Shown here: in pieces, positions 15,547 to 23,071 of the stretch | Layout of the letters: the number at the start of each line of letters is the position of its first letter | Position numbering within the stretch: the first letter of the stretch is position 1 | NCBI GenBank assembly: GCA_022786995.1 | Contig: JALFUW010000101.1 | Span: 1-49,769 of the forward strand | From: Clostridiales bacterium | Lineage (GTDB): Bacteria; Bacillota; Clostridia; Oscillospirales; Oscillospiraceae | Direction of reading: 5' to 3' | DNA: 49,769 bases | Program-made: the position numbers and the translations under genes | Notes under the pieces: model-generated | Databases searched by the model: none | The model's input: the letters and a program-made list of their open reading frames with translations, nothing else | Told to the model about the DNA's origin: nothing

Positions 15547-17958
15547 ATGCAGTACGGATACTTCGATGACGGGAATCGGGAGTATGTCATCACCCGGCAG
15601 GACACCCCGGCCCCCTGGGTCAACTATCTGGGTTCTCCCAAATACGGCGCGATCATCTCAAACAACGCCGGCGGCTACAGCTTCGCCGCTTCCGGCGCCA
15701 ACGGGCGGATTCTGCGCTATGTGTTCAACAACTTCGATCAGCCCGGACGATATCTGTACATCCGGGATGACGACAGTCAGGATTACTGGTCCGCGTCCTG
15801 GATGCCCGTAGGAAAACCGCTGGACCTGTACAAATCCCAGTGCCGCCACGGCATGGGCTACACACGAATGGGTGCGGATTATGCCGGTATCCACTCCGAG
15901 GCCCTTTACTATGTGCCGCTGGATGCCGAGTATGAGGTCTGGGCGCTGACCGTCACCAACAATGATGACAGGCCCCGGAATCTGACCCTCACCGGCTACG
16001 CCGAGTTCACCAATCACAGCAACTACGAGATGGATCAGGTGAATTTGCAGTATTCCCTGTTTATTTCCCGGACGAAATTTGCAGGCAACCGCATCATGCA
16101 GGAGATCCACGGTAATCTGGACGCCCTTCGCCCTGAGGAGCGGGTGGACGGCAAGACCGTCACCGAGCGGTTCTTCGGTCTGGCGGGCGCCCCCGTCAGC
16201 TCCTTCTGCGGGGACAAGATGGAGTTTCTGGGCCGCTGCCGTGGCTATGACAGGCCACGGGGCGTGGAGTCCGGCGATCTGGGCAATGTCTTAAGCAGCA
16301 GTGAAAACGCCTGCGGCGGCCTGTCCACCAAGGTGACCCTCCGGCCCGGCGAAAGCAAGACCGTCATGTTCCTGCTGGGTATGAAGTCCTCCGCCGAAGC
16401 CGCCGCCATCATTGACGGCTATGCAGGCGGCAGGGCCGTGGTTGACCGGGAGCTGGCTGCTCTGAAGCGGGATTGGTATGGGAAACTGGACAATCTGAAG
16501 GTCAACACCCCCAGCCCGGAATTTAACACCATGCTGAACACCTGGAACGGCTACAACTGCTTCATGACCTTCATCTGGAGCCGGGCGGCCTCCTTTATCT
16601 ACTGCGGCCTGCGCAACGGCTACGGCTACCGGGACACCGTGCAGGACATTCAGGGTGTGATTCACCTTGCCCCGGAAATGGCGGCGGACAAAATCCGCTT
16701 CATGCTGTCGGCGCAGGTGCATCACGGCGGTGGCCTGCCTCTCGTCAAGTTCACCCACAACCCCGGTCATGAGGATACCCCGGAGGACGATTCCTATGTC
16801 CGGGAAACCGGGCATCCCGCCTATCGGGCCGACGATGCCCTGTGGCTGTTCCCCACGGTGTATAAGTACATTGCCGAAACCGGCAACGTTTCCTTCCTGG
16901 ACGAGGTCATCCCCTTCGCCGATCGGGATGAGGGTACGGTTTACGAGCACCTGAAACGGGCGCTGCAATTCTCCTTCGACCACCTTGGCCCCCACGGAAT
17001 GCCCGCAGGTCTGCACGCCGACTGGAACGACTGCCTGCGGTTGGGCGCTCAGGGCGAGTCCAGCTTCGTAGCCATGCAGTTCCTGTACGCCATGGAGATT
17101 CTGAAAAAATTCGCCCTGTGCAAGGGTGATGCCGCCCTTGCCGCCCAGCTGGATGCCCAGATCGAGGAAAACCGGGCAAAGATTCAGGCTCTGTGCTGGG
17201 ACGGCGACCGCTTCATCCGGGGCTATAAGGAAGACGGCGAAAAAATCGGCGCGGCGGCTGACCCGGAGGCAAACCTCTGGCTGAATCCCCAGAGCTGGGC
17301 GGTTATCAGCGGCCTTGCCACCGACGAGCAGAGAGAAGTCATCTTGAACAACGTCAACGACCGGCTGAACACCGCCTATGGCGCCATCCTCATGGATCCG
17401 CCCTACCATGCTCACGCCTTTGACGGGGCGCTGGCGGTGATCTACAACCCAGGCACCAAGGAAAATTCCGGCATCTTCTCCCAGTCGCAGGGCTGGCTGA
17501 TTCTGGCGGAGGCTCTGTGCGGTCACGGCGGCCGGGCCTTTGACTACTTCATGGAAAATGCCCCTGCCGCCCAGAATGACCGGGCGGAAGTGCGTCACTT
17601 GGAGCCCTACTGCTACGGCCAGTTCACGGAGGGCAAGGCCAGCCCCCACTTTGGCCGGAGCCACGTCCACTGGCTCACCGGCACCGCTTCCACGGTGATG
17701 GTAGGCTGCGTGGAGGGCATTCTGGGCCTGCGCCCGGACTTCGGCGGCCTGCGCCTGTCCCCCTCTATCCCTGCCAGCTGGGACGGCTTCACCATGGAAA
17801 AGCAGTTCCGGGGTAAGAAGCTGTGCATTCAGGTGCGTAACCCCCGGCACATCGAGTCCGGCTGCAGCAAGCTGACGCTGAACGGTCAGGCGCTGCCGGA
17901 TAACTACCTGCCGGAGGCGCTTCTGAAAGCGGAAAATGAAATCGTACTGACAATGTAA
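15547..17958 (+). CDS. GH94 glycoside phosphorylase (cellobiose/chitobiose phosphorylase type)
   Basis: The 803-residue protein has the standard length and order of GH94 phosphorylases: an N-terminal beta-sandwich starting YGYFDDGNREYVITR, an alpha/alpha barrel and a C-terminal beta domain. Characteristic blocks are NGYGYRDTVQDIQGV, HADWNDCL with the general-acid aspartate, HHGGGLPLVKFTHNPGHEDT and HVHWLTGTAS. These enzymes cleave a beta-linked disaccharide with phosphate, giving a sugar-1-phosphate and a free sugar, in the cytoplasm (no signal peptide). Whether the substrate is cellobiose, laminaribiose or diacetylchitobiose cannot be told. AAGGAGGA precedes the ATG. No transporter lies beside it. 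A MITE-type palindrome follows the stop codon. Confidence 0.92.
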   Translation: MQYGYFDDGNREYVITRQDTPAPWVNYLGSPKYGAIISNNAGGYSFAASGANGRILRYVFNNFDQPGRYLYIRDDDSQDYWSASWMPVGKPLDLYKSQCRHGMGYTRMGADYAGIHSEALYYVPLDAEYEVWALTVTNNDDRPRNLTLTGYAEFTNHSNYEMDQVNLQYSLFISRTKFAGNRIMQEIHGNLDALRPEERVDGKTVTERFFGLAGAPVSSFCGDKMEFLGRCRGYDRPRGVESGDLGNVLSSSENACGGLSTKVTLRPGESKTVMFLLGMKSSAEAAAIIDGYAGGRAVVDRELAALKRDWYGKLDNLKVNTPSPEFNTMLNTWNGYNCFMTFIWSRAASFIYCGLRNGYGYRDTVQDIQGVIHLAPEMAADKIRFMLSAQVHHGGGLPLVKFTHNPGHEDTPEDDSYVRETGHPAYRADDALWLFPTVYKYIAETGNVSFLDEVIPFADRDEGTVYEHLKRALQFSFDHLGPHGMPAGLHADWNDCLRLGAQGESSFVAMQFLYAMEILKKFALCKGDAALAAQLDAQIEENRAKIQALCWDGDRFIRGYKEDGEKIGAAADPEANLWLNPQSWAVISGLATDEQREVILNNVNDRLNTAYGAILMDPPYHAHAFDGALAVIYNPGTKENSGIFSQSQGWLILAEALCGHGGRAFDYFMENAPAAQNDRAEVRHLEPYCYGQFTEGKASPHFGRSHVHWLTGTASTVMVGCVEGILGLRPDFGGLRLSPSIPASWDGFTMEKQFRGKKLCIQVRNPRHIESGCSKLTLNGQALPDNYLPEALLKAENEIVLTM

Positions 17959-17965
17959 TACGACT

Positions 17966-18095
17966 GGGGCTGTTAAAAAAGTCTGTCATTGTGAACCAGC
18001 GCGCACGCCGGTTCGCAAGCAGTTCCCCTTTTGACCGAAATTGTGATACTTTAGTGTGAGGTCAAAGGGGGAACGTTGACTTTTTTAACAGCCCC
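17966..18095. mobile_element. Palindromic MITE-like element, copy 1 (130 bp)
   Basis: The ends are perfect 18-bp inverted repeats, GGGGCTGTTAAAAAAGTC and its complement. A second inner pair (GTTCCCCTTTTGACC with GGTCAAAGGGGGAAC) and a GC-rich hairpin make the whole element foldable. A second copy with the same ends is at 42259-42400. Both sit between convergent genes, where their T-runs could terminate transcription from both sides. No coding capacity and no clear target duplication. Confidence 0.75.
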
Positions 18096-18127
18096 TTCTC
18101 AATAGAACGAAACCATTCCATTGAGAA
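18096..18127. repeat. TTCTCAAT...ATTGAGAA hairpin
   Basis: A 32-bp imperfect palindrome directly abuts the MITE-like element. Related hairpins are at 98-129 and 29159-29186. Confidence 0.5.
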
Positions 18128-18162
18128 ACAGCATTGGGAGCGCAAATTCATAACGCCCGATG

Positions 18163-19179
18163 TTAATACCGCCCGAAGGTACAGTTGGGCCAGTGGCAGG
18201 CTTTGCACATCTGGCACAGGCCGCCGTCGGCCAGATTGGTCAGCTCCTCCTTCGTGATTCTGTCTCCGGCAAAAATCTGGGGCAGCAGCACATCGAATAC
18301 GGTGGTAGGCAGCTTGATGGCCGCACCGGGAACGCCCAGAATGGGAACGTCGCCCAGATAGGCAACCAGCGTCATGTTTCCGGGCTGGGAGGGTACGCCG
18401 TGGGTGACAATTTCCGCGCCCAAAAGCCGGATGGCGGTGGGCGTCAGGTCGTCGGGGTCTACGCTCATGCCGCCGGTAAAGATCAAGAAATCCGCGCCCT
18501 GATTCAGATGGGCCTTTGCCGCGGACACAATCATGTCAAGGTCATCGTCGCAGATGGTGACGCCCAGAATCTGCGCCGGGTACTGCTGCATTTTCGCCCG
18601 AACCACCGGCTCGAACTTATCCTTGATTCTGCCGGAATAGACCTCAGAGCCGGTGATCACCACGCCGATCTTTTTGGGCTGGTAGGGCCGCAGATCGAGG
18701 AGCTTTTCCTCCCGGCACAGCCGCTCCGCTTCCAGAATCTGTGCTTCCTTCGTCACCAGCGGAACAATGCGCATGGAGGCAAGCCGCGCTCCGGCTTCCA
18801 CGGGATAGTGGTCAGGCAGGGTGCAGATGGTAATGTCGCCGATGGAGTCGATTCTGTTCAGGAGCTTACGGTTGACCCGGAACATTCCCCGCTGATCGGC
18901 AAACAGCAGCACCTTGCCCTCGGCGGGTTCCGTGTAGTGGCAGCCCTCCACCGGGGCCATAGCCGCCATCCGCCGGGCACAGTCGTCCTCGTGAATTTCA
19001 CCGGCATGTTCTTCCCAGACGAACACCCTGCGCTTGCCGATATTCAGCATATGCTCCACATCCTCCGGGCGGATGATATGGCCCCGCTTGAAGGCCACGC
19101 CCTTGAAGCCGTCGTTCATTTCGGTAATATCGTGGCACAGCTCCATGCCGATTGCGTCCTGTACTCTGACCTTTTTCAT
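18163..19179 (-). CDS. MoeA-like molybdopterin-binding protein
   Basis: The 338-residue protein contains the MoCF (MogA/MoeA) fold in its second half: IGVVITGSEVYSGRIKDKF, GADFLIFTGGMSVDPDDLTP and VPILGVPGAAIKLPTTVFDVLLP. The N-terminal half resembles the substrate-handling region of MoeA-like proteins. An extra C-terminal cluster (CQMCKACHWPNC) may bind iron-sulfur or zinc. It probably takes part in molybdenum insertion or in handling the mature cofactor in the cytoplasm. It is the last gene of the modABC operon, overlapping modC by four bases, which supports that role. It is shorter than true MoeA (about 400 residues), so I give no symbol. Its terminator region is shared with the GH94 gene. 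Confidence 0.85.
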   Translation of the reverse strand: MKKVRVQDAIGMELCHDITEMNDGFKGVAFKRGHIIRPEDVEHMLNIGKRRVFVWEEHAGEIHEDDCARRMAAMAPVEGCHYTEPAEGKVLLFADQRGMFRVNRKLLNRIDSIGDITICTLPDHYPVEAGARLASMRIVPLVTKEAQILEAERLCREEKLLDLRPYQPKKIGVVITGSEVYSGRIKDKFEPVVRAKMQQYPAQILGVTICDDDLDMIVSAAKAHLNQGADFLIFTGGMSVDPDDLTPTAIRLLGAEIVTHGVPSQPGNMTLVAYLGDVPILGVPGAAIKLPTTVFDVLLPQIFAGDRITKEELTNLADGGLCQMCKACHWPNCTFGRY

Positions 19180-20234
19180 TTCATAACCTCACTATTTTTG
19201 TCTTTTAGAAGAAGCAGCGCTTCCGGGGGCAGGCAAACTTCGACTTCCTCCCCGCGAAGGGTCTGCCATAATTCTTTGCTCATTTCCCAGCCTATGGGGG
19301 CAGCCGCTGGGCTGGCCTGCAGCATGACTGTGTAGGAGAAGGGATTCTCAATTTCCCCCACCACCCGGCAGCGGAAGGTATTTTGTCCCGATCCCGGGCG
19401 GATGTCGTGCATCCGAATGCCCACCGCCTGTATCCCCGCCGGAACCCCCGGCACCTCCAGCGTCAGGCACCAGTCCGTGGCCCGGATATGGGTTTCATCC
19501 AGCACTTCCACGGCGGAAATATTTTTGCAGCCGGTGAGCATGGCGCCCATCCGGGTCTGAGGATTGTGGAAGACCTCCGACTTGGAGCCCACCGCGTCGA
19601 TGCTGCCGTCACTGACCACCGCGATGCTGTCCGCCAGCCGGAACACCTCGTCCCGGTCATGGGACACCAGCACCACGGTTTTGCCAAACCTCCCGATAAG
19701 CTGCCGCACCTCCTGCTCCAGCCGGAACCGCAGATGGTTGTCCAGAGCGGAGAAGGGCTCGTCCAGCAGCAAAATGTTGGGATTGGAAACCAGAATCCGT
19801 GCCAGCGCCGTGCGCTGCTGCTGCCCGCCGGAAAGCTGGGAGGGCAGGTGATGTGCAAGGGGCGTCAGGCCGAAGCTGTCCATAATGGCAGCTACCATCG
19901 CTTCCCGTTTCTTCCTGTCCGGCTCCCGGTTGGCTCCGGCCCGGATATTTTGCAGCACCGTCATGTTGGGAAACAGGGCATAATTCTGGAACAATAGTCC
20001 CGTGTGCCGCTGCTGGGGCGGCAGGTTGATGTGTTTTTCCGAATCGAACAGCACCACATCGTCCACAACGATCCGGCCCCGATCCGGCTTTTCGATGCCG
20101 GCGATGCACTTGAGAGTCATGCTTTTGCCGGAGCCGGAGGCTCCCAGCAGCGCCAGTGTCTCATTCCCGGCTTCAAAGGCCATCTTTAGATGAAAGTCAC
20201 CGAGGGTCTTTTCAATGTCCACATAAATCGACAC
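19176..20234 (-). CDS. modC: Molybdate ABC transporter ATP-binding protein
   Basis: The 352-residue subunit carries Walker A GASGSGKSMT (31-40), a Q-loop, signature LSGGQQQRTALAR, Walker B ILLLDEPFSALD and the switch histidine in VLVSHDRDE. The C-terminal ~120 residues are a TOBE-like regulatory domain as in ModC. It energises molybdate (or tungstate) import from the cytoplasmic face. It starts at the base after modB ends and overlaps the MoeA-like gene by four bases, so all are one transcript. Tungstate transport is a close alternative. Confidence 0.92.
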   Translation of the reverse strand: MSIYVDIEKTLGDFHLKMAFEAGNETLALLGASGSGKSMTLKCIAGIEKPDRGRIVVDDVVLFDSEKHINLPPQQRHTGLLFQNYALFPNMTVLQNIRAGANREPDRKKREAMVAAIMDSFGLTPLAHHLPSQLSGGQQQRTALARILVSNPNILLLDEPFSALDNHLRFRLEQEVRQLIGRFGKTVVLVSHDRDEVFRLADSIAVVSDGSIDAVGSKSEVFHNPQTRMGAMLTGCKNISAVEVLDETHIRATDWCLTLEVPGVPAGIQAVGIRMHDIRPGSGQNTFRCRVVGEIENPFSYTVMLQASPAAAPIGWEMSKELWQTLRGEEVEVCLPPEALLLLKDKNSEVMK

Positions 20235-20897
20235 TTACTTCCCTCCCTTCCGCTTTTCCAGCAGATTCACCGCCAGCAGCACCACGAAGGAAATGGCCAG
20301 ATTCACCAGCACCCAGCGGAAGGCGACGCCGTCATCGTTGGTGCGCCACAGCTGGTACACCGTAGTGGAGATAGTTGCCGTTCTGCCGGGGGTGTAGCCG
20401 CAGATCATGCTGGTGGCGCCATACTCGCCCAAGGCCCGGGCGAAGGCCAGCACCGTACCCGCTAAGATTCCCTGGCGGCAGCAGGGCATCCGAATGCGCC
20501 AAAAAATGTAGGTATTGCTCAGGCCGAGGGACTGGGCGGAGTAAGCAAGGGTTTCGTCAAAGGACTCGAAGGCACCCCGGGCCGTGCGGTACATGAGCGG
20601 AAAAATCACCACCGTCGTGGCGAAAATCGCCGACCACCAGGTCATGGTCAGCTTCAGCCCAAAGGTCTGCAAGAACCAGGAGCCGATGATGCGCTTCGGC
20701 CCCAGCGCCCGCAAAAGCAGGTAGCCTACCACCGTAGGCGGAAGCACCAGCGGCAGGGTGAGAATCACGTCCAGCACGCCTTTTACCAGCCGTGGGGTTT
20801 TTGCTATGTAGTAGGCGGCAAAAATCCCAACGAAGAAGATGATTCCCGTACTGATGGCCGCAATGCGGATGGAATTATACAGCGGAAACCAGTCCAT
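20235..20897 (-). CDS. modB: Molybdate ABC transporter permease
   Basis: The 220-residue membrane protein has five to six helices and the ABC-permease loop ARALGEYGATSMICGYTPG that docks with ModC. LPLVLPPTVVGYLLL is typical of ModB/CysT permeases. Start was set at 20897 (MDWFPLYNS), where AGGAGGGAAGCT stands immediately upstream; the frame is open further but the added part is not membrane-like. The gene lies between modA (64 bases away) and modC (adjacent). Confidence 0.93.
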   Translation of the reverse strand: MDWFPLYNSIRIAAISTGIIFFVGIFAAYYIAKTPRLVKGVLDVILTLPLVLPPTVVGYLLLRALGPKRIIGSWFLQTFGLKLTMTWWSAIFATTVVIFPLMYRTARGAFESFDETLAYSAQSLGLSNTYIFWRIRMPCCRQGILAGTVLAFARALGEYGATSMICGYTPGRTATISTTVYQLWRTNDDGVAFRWVLVNLAISFVVLLAVNLLEKRKGGK

Positions 20898-20961
20898 AGC
20901 TTCCCTCCTGAGAAATACCGAAACAGGCGGGCAAGTGCCCGCCTGCGGGGTGTGGTTTTCT

Positions 20962-21852
20962 TTATGCGACTGGTGTGAAGCCCACGGCTTCAAACACCGC
21001 ATCACCGGCATCGCTCACCAGATAGTCGAGGAATGCCCGGGCCGCATCCGCGTTCTGAGAATTCTTCAAAATGGCGGCGGGGTAGATGACCTGTCCGCAC
21101 ATCTCGGCGGTGGCGGTATCGACCACCGTCAGCTTTGCGGAGAAGGCATCGGTCTGGTAGATGATGCCGCAGTCCACCGCCGCTTCGCTGACCTGTGTGG
21201 TCACTTCCTTGACGTTGGAACCATAGGTAACGGCACCGGCGGCTGCCAGGGCTTCCTCGGACAGCGCATAGAAGGCCAGAATCTTCTGGGTGTACTGGCC
21301 CACGGGCACATCGGAGTTGCCCATAGCCAGCACCACCTTGCCGTCTTTCAGCTTTGCGGCCAGATCGTCATAGGATTCGATTCCGGCGGGATTGCCTTCC
21401 GGGACAGCCAGGGCCACCTTGTTTTCCAGAATGTTGAACCGGGTGCCCTCTTTCACAAAGTCCAGACCGTCGGGGTTGCTTTCCGGCTTGGCAGCGATGT
21501 CCAGCTGGTTCATCTGCTTCTGACCGGCGGAAATAAAGACATCGCAGTCCGCGCCCTCCTGAGTCTGGGTTTTCAGGGTGCCGGAGGAGTCAAAGTTGAA
21601 GACGATGGACACCTTGGGGTGCTCCGCCATGTACTGCTCGCCCAATTGGGTCAGAGTTTCGGTCATGGAAGCGGCGGAAAACACAATCAGCTCCACAGGC
21701 TCTGCCGGACTTTCCGTTTCGGGAGCAACTGTTTCCGCCGGGGCGGGGGCAGGGGCGGCGGTTGGCGCAGGGGCTTCCTGCTTGGCGCCACAGCCGGCAA
21801 ACAGGCAGACTGTCATGCTCAGAACGACAAAAAGAGCAATCCACTTTTTCAT
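20962..21852 (-). CDS. modA: Molybdate-binding lipoprotein
   Basis: The 296-residue precursor has a lipoprotein signal ending LFAGC, so it is anchored to the outer face of the membrane. An Ala/Pro/Glu linker of about 30 residues precedes the ModA domain: ELIVFSAASMTETLTQLGEQY, NFDSSGTLKTQ, DVFISAGQKQMNQL, VPVGQYTQKIL and a final YLVSDAGDAVFEAVGF. It captures molybdate or tungstate for ModB/ModC. GGAGGAACGTAT precedes the ATG. A candidate promoter and a palindrome upstream (21940-21955) suggest control by the neighbouring Crp/Fnr protein. The first gene of the mod operon. Confidence 0.94.
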   Translation of the reverse strand: MKKWIALFVVLSMTVCLFAGCGAKQEAPAPTAAPAPAPAETVAPETESPAEPVELIVFSAASMTETLTQLGEQYMAEHPKVSIVFNFDSSGTLKTQTQEGADCDVFISAGQKQMNQLDIAAKPESNPDGLDFVKEGTRFNILENKVALAVPEGNPAGIESYDDLAAKLKDGKVVLAMGNSDVPVGQYTQKILAFYALSEEALAAAGAVTYGSNVKEVTTQVSEAAVDCGIIYQTDAFSAKLTVVDTATAEMCGQVIYPAAILKNSQNADAARAFLDYLVSDAGDAVFEAVGFTPVA

Positions 21853-21918
21853 ATACGTTCCTCCATCATCGAGGCGATTCGTCAAAATGCTGTTTTTTGC
21901 CTTGTGAATACCAGAATA

Positions 21919-21925
21919 TACCATC
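21919..21925 (-). promoter_or_regulatory. Candidate -10 of the mod operon
   Basis: On the minus strand TATATT lies about 66 bases upstream of modA. No good -35 is present; the position where it should be lies next to the palindrome 21940-21955. That geometry suits activator-dependent transcription. Coordinates are approximate to a base or two. Confidence 0.4.
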
Positions 21926-21939
21926 AAAACAGAAAAGTA

Positions 21940-21955
21940 TGTTGCATGAGTAACA
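21940..21955. promoter_or_regulatory. Candidate Crp/Fnr-type operator between modA and the regulator gene
   Basis: TGTTGCATGAGTAACA is a 16-bp near-palindrome (TGTTGC/GTAACA, one mismatch). Its centre is about 40 bases upstream of the predicted mod transcription start, the usual class II activator position. It also overlaps the -35 region (TTGCAT, 21942-21947) of a plus-strand promoter with TATAAT at 21965-21970. Binding by the protein at 22376 is inferred. Confidence 0.45.
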
Positions 21956-21970
21956 TGCTTTTGATATAAT
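21942..21970 (+). promoter_or_regulatory. Promoter toward the Crp/Fnr gene
   Basis: TTGCAT (21942-21947), a 17-base spacer and TATAAT (21965-21970). The transcript would have a leader of about 400 bases made of intergenic repeats before the start at 22376. Confidence 0.55.
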
Positions 21971-21989
21971 GATCATAATTTTATGCCCC

Positions 21990-22320
21990 GAGTCCCCCCT
22001 CAAGAGGAGCCTTGGGGAAAGCCGCTAAAGGGGAATTTAGCTAACTAAGCCTTCCCCAGAGGGGGCCGAGACTTGCCTCTCCCTATGGGAGAGGTGGCAG
22101 CCGTAAGGCTGACGGAGAGGGTGCCCTCTCAGTCACGGTCTTTGACCGTGCCAGCTCCCCCAAAGGGGGAGCCAAGGGTGCTTAATTGACTAAATCACAA
22201 TTTAGCTGGGCAGTCCCTGTCGAGGGGCCCAGAGGATGTTGGACGATTGCCAGCGTTTGTAACGCATTGCCCGCGGGGGCATCCCCGCTAAAGCGCAATT
22301 TATCTGAGCAGTCTGTCATC
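21990..22320. repeat. Mosaic of GC-rich intergenic repeats
   Basis: No gene is visible. The stretch is built of small palindromes: CCTCTCCC/GGGAGAGG near 22076, CACGGTC/GACCGTG near 22136, GCTCCCCC/GGGGGAGC near 22153, then the 53-bp repeat copy at 22219-22271, then TCTGTCATCCTGAGCGAGC. The last resembles the TCTGTCATTGCGAACC start inside the two MITE-like elements. It separates the promoter at 21942 from its gene. Confidence 0.65.
22219..22271 (+). repeat. 53-bp intergenic repeat, copy A
   Basis: Begins GTCGAGGGGCCCAGAGGATG and ends ACGCATTGCC. It differs from copy B (4509-4561, minus) at roughly eight positions and more from copy C (29072-29124, minus). Confidence 0.75.
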
Positions 22321-22375
22321 CTGAGCGAGCAAAGCCGAAATGCACAACAATTTTGATCAGGTGGAGGAGAATCTC

Positions 22376-23071
22376 ATGAAGCTGCTTCTGGAAGGGTTGA
22401 AGAGGTCGGAGCTGTTTTCCGATTTCCCGGAGGAAATTGTCACAAACTGCATCCTGCCTCACCGGCAGATTCAGGAATACCGAAAGGACATCTGCCTGAT
22501 TCGGCCCCAGCAAAAAGTCAGCCGATTTGGCGTTCTCCTTTCCGGAAAAGTCAATATCATGCACATTTTTATGGAGGGCGGCTACAGCCTGATTTCTTCC
22601 CTCAGCCCGGGGGAAATTCTGGGTGCCGACCTGATTTTCACCCGCAGTCAGCTGTCCCCCTATCATGCGGTGACTGCCGCGGATACCCGGATTGCCTACT
22701 TTCCCGGGGAACTCGCGACCCGCCCCGGAATGCTGCCGGACATCTGGCGGGCGGAGCTGACCCGGCAGCTTGCGGTATGGATTTCCAATGGGAACATCAA
22801 GAAGGAATACCGCCTGGCCATTCTATCCCAGAGGGGTCTGCGGGAGCGGATTCTGACGTATCTGACGCTGCAGGCCTCCCGCCGTCAGACCACCGCCTTT
22901 GCCATTTCCTTTTCCCGGGAGGAGCTGGCCGCTTATCTGTGCGTCAACCGCAGCGCCCTGTCCCGGGAACTGAGCCTGATGCAGGAAGAAGGGCTGATCA
23001 CCTTCCAGAAAAACCATTTCCGCCTGCACTTTCTGACTCCGGCGGAAAATGGTCAGATTCTGCCATATTAA
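22376..23071 (+). CDS. Crp/Fnr-family transcriptional regulator
   Basis: The 231-residue protein has an N-terminal cyclic-nucleotide-binding-like beta-barrel (FGVLLSGKVNIMHIF, GGYSLISSLSPGEILGADLIF), a long dimerisation helix and a C-terminal winged helix with FSREELAAYLCVNRSALSRELS. It lacks the cysteine set of an FNR iron-sulfur sensor and the exact cAMP-binding residues, so the signal is unknown. Start was placed at 22376 after GGAGGAGAATCTC; an upstream ATG at 22340 lies in repeat sequence. It is divergent from modABC and convergent, with overlapping stop codons, with the PaaK-like gene. It may control either. Confidence 0.9.
   Translation: MKLLLEGLKRSELFSDFPEEIVTNCILPHRQIQEYRKDICLIRPQQKVSRFGVLLSGKVNIMHIFMEGGYSLISSLSPGEILGADLIFTRSQLSPYHAVTAADTRIAYFPGELATRPGMLPDIWRAELTRQLAVWISNGNIKKEYRLAILSQRGLRERILTYLTLQASRRQTTAFAISFSREELAAYLCVNRSALSRELSLMQEEGLITFQKNHFRLHFLTPAENGQILPY

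Noticed and set aside
16291..17850. Long minus-strand frame over the GH94 gene
   Set aside because: Shadow frame; the plus strand carries all GH94 motifs.
21853..21960. Molybdenum-cofactor riboswitch before modA
   Set aside because: The predicted leader is only about 60 bases and shows no extended conserved stem structure.
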